Shown here piece after piece: positions 1 to 5,029 of a DNA stretch of 5,029 nt; the stretch's first letter is position 1, and each line of letters starts with the position of its first letter. The position numbers were made by a program, and so were the translations under genes. The stretch is taken from the NCBI GenBank assembly GCA_008501545.1, contig QQUM01000167.1, positions 1 through 5,029 on the forward strand, written 5' to 3'. Origin of the DNA: Calditrichota bacterium. GTDB taxonomy: Bacteria; Zhuqueibacterota; Zhuqueibacteria; Zhuqueibacterales; Geothermadaptataceae. The notes under the pieces were generated by a model, which was not told the DNA's origin, did no database searches, and was given only the letters and a program-made list of their open reading frames with translations.

Positions 1-629
1 AGTTCAGCCGCGGTTAAAAATATTTCCACTGATTTTGGCAGATAGGTGTATGCCTCACGGTCTCCGGCGACGAGGCCACCGAGATATGGCACGATATTGT
101 GAAAATAAAAACGATAAAAGGGCCTCAGGAATGGATTATTGAATGGAGTTATTTCCAGGATCACAACTTTGCCGCCAGGGCGCACGACGCGAACCATCTC
201 TCGAATAAATTGATCGACATCCGCCACATTTCGCATGACAAACCCAGTGACAGCTGCATCGAATGTGTTGTCGGTGAAGGGGAGAGCCATGCCATCTGCT
301 GCAGTAAAAACAGGGTTGTGGGCGCCATTTTTTTTATGTTGGCCAACGCGTACCATCTCAATGCTGAAATCCGCGGCAACAACAAGTTCCGGTTCGACTT
401 TCAGGGCATCAAAGGCAAGATCGCCAGTCCCACACCCGATATCCAGCAATTTTCCGTCTTTTGTAACTTTTGTTTGTTCGATGGCTAATTTACGCCAACG
501 TACATCTTGACCGAAAGTCATCAAGCGGTTCATTAAGTCGTATTTTGTGGAGATACGATCGAACATCGTACGCACATAACGTGTTTTTTCCTGGGGATTC
601 TCAAATTGGGCTATGTTTTTTTCAGGCAT
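1..629 (-). CDS. ubiE: Demethylmenaquinone / ubiquinone biosynthesis C-methyltransferase UbiE (MenG), 3' end cut by window edge
   Basis: This enzyme transfers a methyl group from S-adenosylmethionine to the quinone ring in the late steps of menaquinone (MenG) or ubiquinone (UbiE) synthesis, in the cytoplasm or at the inner face of the membrane. The 209 complete codons read here carry the family landmarks in order: YDLMNRLMTFGQDVRWRK at 30-47 (first UbiE signature, with the usual Ser and His replaced by Thr and Asp), the SAM-binding motif LLDIGCGTGD at 61-70, the acidic Asp87 in AADFS, ADGMALPF at 111-118, RNVAD at 133-137, RVVRPGGKVVILEIT at 147-161 (second signature, Lys to Arg and Ser to Thr), and GDREAYTYLPKSVEIF at 189-204. 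The family is usually 230-250 residues, so roughly 25-40 are missing beyond base 1. The ATG at 629-627 is the start: an in-frame TGA lies three codons upstream (638-636). There is no clear Shine-Dalgarno sequence. It begins 31 bases after the stop of the sigma-like gene, so it is probably co-transcribed. Sequence alone does not say which quinone is the substrate. Confidence 0.96.
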   Translation of the reverse strand, partial: MPEKNIAQFENPQEKTRYVRTMFDRISTKYDLMNRLMTFGQDVRWRKLAIEQTKVTKDGKLLDIGCGTGDLAFDALKVEPELVVAADFSIEMVRVGQHKKNGAHNPVFTAADGMALPFTDNTFDAAVTGFVMRNVADVDQFIREMVRVVRPGGKVVILEITPFNNPFLRPFYRFYFHNIVPYLGGLVAGDREAYTYLPKSVEIFLTAAE

Positions 630-660
630 GGGTAGTCAAAGCGTTATTTGCATTCATTTC

Positions 661-2175
661 TTATCGGCCTAAACGAGCGGCCCGCAATGCCTCTTGCAGC
701 GAGTCCAGTTTGAAGGTGTAGACAGAATCGCTATAAAAAGAGGCTAAGATTTGTTCATTATTGAAAAACCAGGCGACCGCGTCAGCGAGATGGAGCGCAT
801 CTTTGCTCGAATCTGCCGCCTGCAGGTACAGGACCGCCAGGTTTTCAATGATATGCGGAAAATACATGCTGGAATCCGAGGTTGTCTCCAGGAAATTTTC
901 CCACAATTTAATTTTTTTTGCAACGGAAGGAATGAAATCCTGCTTGCGCAGTGTGGCGGCATAGGGATTGAGCGGCTGAGGTGTGCGGACGGTGGCCGTC
1001 ATTGCGCTGGCTATTTCTTTTCTCCGGTCTATCAGTTCGTACGCTTCAAGATTGTATTCAGGCTGCCCAGTCCCATTTTTTGCTGTAATATCCTTGTACT
1101 GGTTGGTAAACTCAGCGCTTTGGGCGTTTACCGGGGCTGCGGATTGCGTTTGGTCTTTCATACTGTCGCTGGATGAATTTTTTGTTATTTCATTGTGCGC
1201 ATTCATCAGCATGGCAATAGTTGAATTCTGGAGGATATTTGATTTCGTCTCCAAGTTTTCTGCCGGATTTATCCATTTCCAAAGCGTAAAACTGGCAATT
1301 GCGAGAGCTAACGCGAAAGCAGTGCGCCAAATAGGGCGCCATGTAAAAAACTGCTGTGAATCATTTTTTCCGGCACGTTTTTCCTGTTTGATTTTAGTTA
1401 GCAAAAAAACAGCTGTTTTATTTCGCTCGGCGGTTAAACTGGTCGGTTCGACAGTTTCTTGTAACAACGCTTGTGCAACTTTGGTGTCCATGATCAGGGC
1501 TTGTTCGAGAAATGTCTGTAGTGCTTCCTCAGTTTCTATCTTTTTGGATATTTTAGGGGCATATTTTTTCAGCTCATCCAGATTCGGATGGGCGAGCAGC
1601 ACTTTTTGATCGTCATTGCTGATGTTTTCGGGACATGAGACGAGTCGTTTTTTAAACAAACTGTTGAAGATGAGATGGCGGGCATCAGCCAGCAGGGAAA
1701 AAACATCCGTGGTGTGCATACGCAATACATGTGCTATGTCATCATAGTGCATATCCCCAAGAAGTCGAAAATGACAGACGATTTTTTGTTGTTGTGATAG
1801 CGACCGAAACAATTCAGCGATAAACTGCATCTCATTCGCTTTGTCGTAGATTAAGCGCTTCTTGCTTTTGCCACGACGTGGCGCTTTTGAAGCTTCTTCA
1901 AAAACGATTCGGCCGAGAATTGGCAAAAATTCTTTATGGCTATCCAGACGATTCCGGATATGCAGAAATTGAAGGTAGGCATTATTTAATACACGGTTGG
2001 CATCATACTGCATTCCCAGCATGTTCACCAAAATGTTGTATAAATAGCTGTGCGTATGCGTAAGTAAATCATCCAGTGCCTGAAAATCGTCTTTTTGTAA
2101 ACGCACGAGAAGCAGTCTTTGCTGCTGTCGGGAAATCAGATTTTCGATGTTTTGTATTTTTTTCGCTGTTGGCAT
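661..2175 (-). CDS. Membrane-anchored protein with divergent ECF sigma-70-like N-terminus and extracytoplasmic helical C-terminus
   Basis: I read this 504-residue protein as a sigma-factor-like module fused to a membrane anchor. Residues 24-95 follow ECF sigma region 2 in layout (LVRLQKDDFQALDDLL, then SYLYNILVNMLGMQYDANRV, then a basic stretch APRRGKSKKRL at 98-108). The acidic DAED-type motif and the WL..IA.N part of normal ECF factors are eroded. Residues 125-175 resemble region 4: LSQQQKIV, then YDDIAHVLRMHTTDVFSLL and ADARHLIF, a helix-turn-helix pattern without the usual G-T/S-VKSR residues. A linker (about 180-280) contains HPNLDELKKY at 196-205. One transmembrane helix lies at about 282-301 (core TAFALALAIASFTLWKW), with basic residues before it, which predicts N-in/C-out. 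About 60 polar low-complexity residues follow, then a helical, TPR-like end (about 415-500). The ATG at 2175 is the first start after an in-frame TAA; it lies in an A-rich stretch without a Shine-Dalgarno sequence, 26 bases after the TPR gene. The reading frame is secure. The sigma-like reading is moderate and regulatory function is inferred. It could be a non-transcriptional relic or a DNA-binding membrane protein. Confidence 0.75.
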   Translation of the reverse strand: MPTAKKIQNIENLISRQQQRLLLVRLQKDDFQALDDLLTHTHSYLYNILVNMLGMQYDANRVLNNAYLQFLHIRNRLDSHKEFLPILGRIVFEEASKAPRRGKSKKRLIYDKANEMQFIAELFRSLSQQQKIVCHFRLLGDMHYDDIAHVLRMHTTDVFSLLADARHLIFNSLFKKRLVSCPENISNDDQKVLLAHPNLDELKKYAPKISKKIETEEALQTFLEQALIMDTKVAQALLQETVEPTSLTAERNKTAVFLLTKIKQEKRAGKNDSQQFFTWRPIWRTAFALALAIASFTLWKWINPAENLETKSNILQNSTIAMLMNAHNEITKNSSSDSMKDQTQSAAPVNAQSAEFTNQYKDITAKNGTGQPEYNLEAYELIDRRKEIASAMTATVRTPQPLNPYAATLRKQDFIPSVAKKIKLWENFLETTSDSSMYFPHIIENLAVLYLQAADSSKDALHLADAVAWFFNNEQILASFYSDSVYTFKLDSLQEALRAARLGR

Positions 2176-2201
2176 ATTTTTATCAATTTAGGGAAAAGGG
2201 A

Positions 2202-5029
2202 TTAAACAACGGCTCTGCCTGTTTGTGCTGACTGAAAAAAGCCGGTACTTTGTTTTTTTTGCAGCACCGCGTCGATTTCCTGCAATCTTTTTTTCGCAGA
2301 GCGGCCAAAGACACTGGCTTCCCCTTCCAGACGTAAAACAAGATCGAAGAGATCACGTGCTTTGGGCAAATTTTCCAATTGCAAATAACAATCGCCGGCT
2401 TTGAATAATGCGGTTGTTCGCCAGTTCTGTTTGGTTTTTGGAGCATAATACTTCATTTTCATAAACTCTGCTGCTGCCTGCTCGTAGCGACGCAGATTGT
2501 AGTAGGAGTCACCCAGAAAAAATAAAATCTCTGCTTTGTCTTCGCCGTGGGCAAGCGGTAGTAATTCACGGTACACAGCGATCGCTTGTTCGAAATCGCG
2601 TTTATCCCGGTGCAGCGTGGCTATTTTTAAACGATAGGCAAACTCGCGTGAATCGTTTGGATAAGTTTTAATGTAATGGCGCGCATAGGAAATGGCCGCA
2701 TCAGACAGGCCGATGTTGGCATACAAATCGATTAATTTGACCAGCACGTTTTTGTATGTATCATCGATAAGCGTATCGGCCAAAACCTTGTTATAGGCGG
2801 TTATTGCCGGCTGGTACATTTTTTCAGTCTGGTAAAAATCACCCAATTCGAGGTAAACAAAGCGGAGAAAAGCGTGACCACGGTATTTTTGTGGTAATTC
2901 TTGCAGTATCTCCAAACCATCGTCGGTCTTGTTGCGCAGGAGATAGGAGCGAGCCAGACCAAGTTCGCCACGAACAGCAAAATCAGTGTTTTTCAGATCT
3001 TTGCGCAAATCTTTGAAAACATCTTCCGCTTTGCCAAAATTTTTTGCGCGAATCCATGCCTGCCCCAGTTCATAAAGTAAGGTGCCGTAAAACTCCTTGC
3101 TTTCCGGAAATTTTTTTCGAAATGATTTAATATCGTTCGATGAATTTTTGATATTACCCTGACGCAATTGAGCTAAAATGGCATCATGCATCGCCTCGGC
3201 TTCCAATGGTGTACCACTGGTTTCTGCCAGGCATTGCAATGCCAATTCGCGGGCACGCACATACCGGTGTTCTTCTAATTCGAGTTTTGTCAAGGCAAGC
3301 CGTGTTCGTGGTGCAAGTGGATGTGTTTTGTATTGTGCGAGAAAATTCTGGTAGTACTCGCGGGCGAGATGCACGATTTTTTGCTCTGCCGCCAGGTTTG
3401 CCAGCTGGAAAAGCGCGGATGGTGCACGATCATCATGTTGGTAGTGCTGCAAAAAATTGAGATAGGCATGCGATGCTTCAAGTTTATTCCCGGCGGCTAA
3501 TGCCGTCTGGGCCATGAGAAAGCGCACATCGGCATCCAATTGCGAACTATGAAAAAATACAGATCGTTCGTGTATCGATTTGATGTAGTGCAGCCATTTG
3601 CGAACGCCGTCATAGTCACCTTGCTCATAGGCTTCACGGGCGAGCAGGAGCGTTGCTTTTTCTGCGATTTCATGATAAAAGTATCGTTCACGGATGGTGA
3701 GCAGCAAGCCTTTTGCAGCTTCATTTCTATTCGTCCTCAGGAGTAACTGTGCTTGCAACATTACAGCTTGTGCTGCTTGCAGTGAGTGCATTTGATCATT
3801 TATTTGCTCGAGTATGGCCAGTGTAGCTGCCGTATCTTTTAATGCAAGCGCCAGTTGCGCTTTGAAATAGATGCCTGCACCGTTGTTTTTGTCATTGCTG
3901 GAGCTAAAGTTGTCGAGCCGCTGTCGAAGCTCGCCAAGGGCTGCATCGTCCGCTACATTGATTTTGTCAACTTTATCCTCAAGTACCACCCGGTGAATTT
4001 GTGTAAATCGCGGATCCAACGGGTGGCGTAGTGAAATGGCATCCAGGGAGGCTGGAACGTCGTCCAGCATATTTTTCAGCTGGATCGTACCCAATATGAG
4101 ATCACGGTCGCTGACATCTTGTTCGGACTGCCAAACGATGTCCGGACTTCCAAGGACTGTTTTTGCTGAATCGAACAGCGCGAATTCGTTGCCATCGTCA
4201 AGAAGCTGTGCCCGGCTTGCCTTGGCAAAATAACACTGTCCCATAAGCAAGGCGGATTGTGTACGGATTTGCGCATCTTCCACATTATCCTGAATACTCT
4301 GCAGCCGGTAAAGTGCCTTGTCCCATGCTTGCAGTAGCATGAGTCGTTTGACTTTACTGATTTTCGGGTGTTCATTGTCGAAATTTTCATCGAGGGCGGT
4401 TGCCAGGATGGATGATAAATCCGGTTGCATGTACTTTTCAATCAGCTCGACGTTGTTCGTTGCGACGGCTGCGTAAGGGCTGGCGGGATAGAGTTTGAGC
4501 AAGCGCCGCCATTCGTCCGCGGCCATGAGCCAGTTTTGTTTTTTCTCGTAACTGCGCGCCAGCCGTGCCTGAACATCATCGATTTGCGGCTGGTGCGGCC
4601 AGGTTGTGATATAACGGGAAAAAACGCGAATTGCAAACGGTGCATCACCACGAAGATCGAGGTAAATATCACCTTCCAATTCCTGAAGCGCCGCTAATGA
4701 AAGGTCATCGGTGGTTTTGGCCCGGGATTCGCGTAAAGCTTGTAATGCTCTTCCGGCATTGCCCTGGCGATAGGCTGCTTGTGCTGATCTGAATTGAATT
4801 TTGGCAACGAGTGAATCCGCTAAGGCATCGTCACTCGCCAAAGCAGTTTGAAATGCATCAAATGCTTTGGCAAATTCTTCAAGCCGGTAGTACACTTCCC
4901 CAAGGGAAATATGGCGTAGGTAACCAATTTTTTCAAACCGTAATTTTGTGTTTGCCGTCTCAAAAGCAGCCTGGTTCTGCCCATCGTGCAATAAAAAATC
5001 TGCCTTCTTTACTTGTGCAACCGCAGAGA
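2202..5029 (-). CDS. Very large tetratricopeptide-repeat protein, 5' end cut by window edge
   Basis: The reading frame is open through the right edge of the window, so the real start lies outside. A TTG at 4991-4989 is a possible start codon, but 12 more in-frame codons without a stop (SAVAQVKKADFL) precede it. The 941 visible residues are almost entirely paired helices with the TPR pattern (small residues at positions 8 and 20, aromatic at 11, often Pro at 32). About 17-18 units can be made out, for example near 37-70, 112-147, 153-184, 418-450, 500-532, 536-570, 646-675, 720-750, 760-790, 795-825, 832-864 and 871-904. Stretches 190-255 and 290-380 are more divergent. The last units (ILFFLGDSYYNLRRYEQAAA and ALFKAGDCYLQLENLPKARD) resemble the repeats of envelope proteins such as BamD and CpoB/YbgF. 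A short tail ends in GRAVV. TPR arrays are protein-binding scaffolds; no catalytic domain is visible. Location cannot be judged without the N-terminus, but a periplasmic or outer-membrane-associated place is plausible. It is the first visible gene of the probable operon, 26 bases ahead of the sigma-like gene. Confidence 0.93.
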   Translation of the reverse strand, partial: SAVAQVKKADFLLHDGQNQAAFETANTKLRFEKIGYLRHISLGEVYYRLEEFAKAFDAFQTALASDDALADSLVAKIQFRSAQAAYRQGNAGRALQALRESRAKTTDDLSLAALQELEGDIYLDLRGDAPFAIRVFSRYITTWPHQPQIDDVQARLARSYEKKQNWLMAADEWRRLLKLYPASPYAAVATNNVELIEKYMQPDLSSILATALDENFDNEHPKISKVKRLMLLQAWDKALYRLQSIQDNVEDAQIRTQSALLMGQCYFAKASRAQLLDDGNEFALFDSAKTVLGSPDIVWQSEQDVSDRDLILGTIQLKNMLDDVPASLDAISLRHPLDPRFTQIHRVVLEDKVDKINVADDAALGELRQRLDNFSSSNDKNNGAGIYFKAQLALALKDTAATLAILEQINDQMHSLQAAQAVMLQAQLLLRTNRNEAAKGLLLTIRERYFYHEIAEKATLLLAREAYEQGDYDGVRKWLHYIKSIHERSVFFHSSQLDADVRFLMAQTALAAGNKLEASHAYLNFLQHYQHDDRAPSALFQLANLAAEQKIVHLAREYYQNFLAQYKTHPLAPRTRLALTKLELEEHRYVRARELALQCLAETSGTPLEAEAMHDAILAQLRQGNIKNSSNDIKSFRKKFPESKEFYGTLLYELGQAWIRAKNFGKAEDVFKDLRKDLKNTDFAVRGELGLARSYLLRNKTDDGLEILQELPQKYRGHAFLRFVYLELGDFYQTEKMYQPAITAYNKVLADTLIDDTYKNVLVKLIDLYANIGLSDAAISYARHYIKTYPNDSREFAYRLKIATLHRDKRDFEQAIAVYRELLPLAHGEDKAEILFFLGDSYYNLRRYEQAAAEFMKMKYYAPKTKQNWRTTALFKAGDCYLQLENLPKARDLFDLVLRLEGEASVFGRSAKKRLQEIDAVLQKKQSTGFFQSAQTGRAVV

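Noticed and set aside
161..385. A 74-codon minus-strand open frame.
   Set aside because: It is a different frame inside ubiE; the true frame carries the SAM-binding motif and runs from 629 past the left edge.
99..488. A 129-codon open frame on the plus strand near the left end.
   Set aside because: It is antisense to ubiE, whose conserved motifs prove that the minus strand is the coding one.
622..657. An 11-codon mini frame (MNANNALTTHA) from the gap into the ubiE start, ending in an ATGCCTGA overlap.
   Set aside because: It could couple translation to ubiE, but a frame this short arises easily by chance and it has no ribosome-binding site.
630..660. Possible terminator or promoter between the sigma-like gene and ubiE.
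   Set aside because: The 31 bases contain no inverted repeat with a T-run and no convincing -35/-10 pair.
983..1609. A 208-codon open frame on the plus strand.
   Set aside because: It lies wholly antisense to the sigma-like gene, is rich in Ser, Phe and Cys as reverse-strand shadows are, and shows no recognisable domain.
2183..2446. An 87-codon minus-strand open frame overlapping the TPR gene's 3' end.
   Set aside because: It is an out-of-frame shadow of the TPR coding sequence. It matters only as the frame that slippage at the A8 run would enter.
4989..4991. TTG as the start codon of the TPR gene.
   Set aside because: The frame stays open to the window edge, no ribosome-binding site precedes the TTG, and the sequence there already looks like the interior of a helical repeat.

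Overview
The window holds three genes, all on the minus strand and packed head to tail. In transcription order (right to left) they are a very large tetratricopeptide-repeat (TPR) protein, a membrane-anchored protein with a divergent ECF-sigma-like N-terminus, and the quinone methyltransferase ubiE/menG. The gaps are 26 and 31 bases, with no visible terminator hairpin or promoter, so they look like one transcription unit. Both outer genes run off the window: the TPR gene lacks its 5' end and ubiE lacks its last few dozen codons. Essentially all of the sequence is coding, and no stretch over 300 bases lacks a gene. I see no tRNA, rRNA, CRISPR array, insertion sequence or long DNA repeat.

Region by region: 1-629 is UbiE/MenG, identified firmly from its SAM-binding motif and family signatures. 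661-2175 is a 504-residue protein whose first ~175 residues are laid out like a small ECF sigma factor (region 2 plus region 4 helix-turn-helix). A linker, one transmembrane helix (about 282-301) and a ~200-residue outer domain follow. 2202-5029 is at least 941 residues of almost uninterrupted TPR-like helical hairpins.

The organism is a bacterium, probably with a diderm envelope and a respiratory quinone. Moderate base composition (roughly mid-40s % GC by eye), lysine-rich proteins, starts without a Shine-Dalgarno sequence and very long TPR proteins would suit an FCB-related or similar uncultured lineage (Calditrichota/KSB1-like). This is a low-confidence guess, because nothing here is diagnostic of a phylum.

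The most interesting object is the middle gene. It appears to join a sigma-factor-like module, a membrane anchor and an extracytoplasmic helical domain in one chain, where most bacteria use a separate sigma factor and anti-sigma factor. A plausible but unproven reading is a one-piece membrane-tethered regulator, with the TPR protein as envelope partner or sensor and ubiE as a co-transcribed housekeeping gene.
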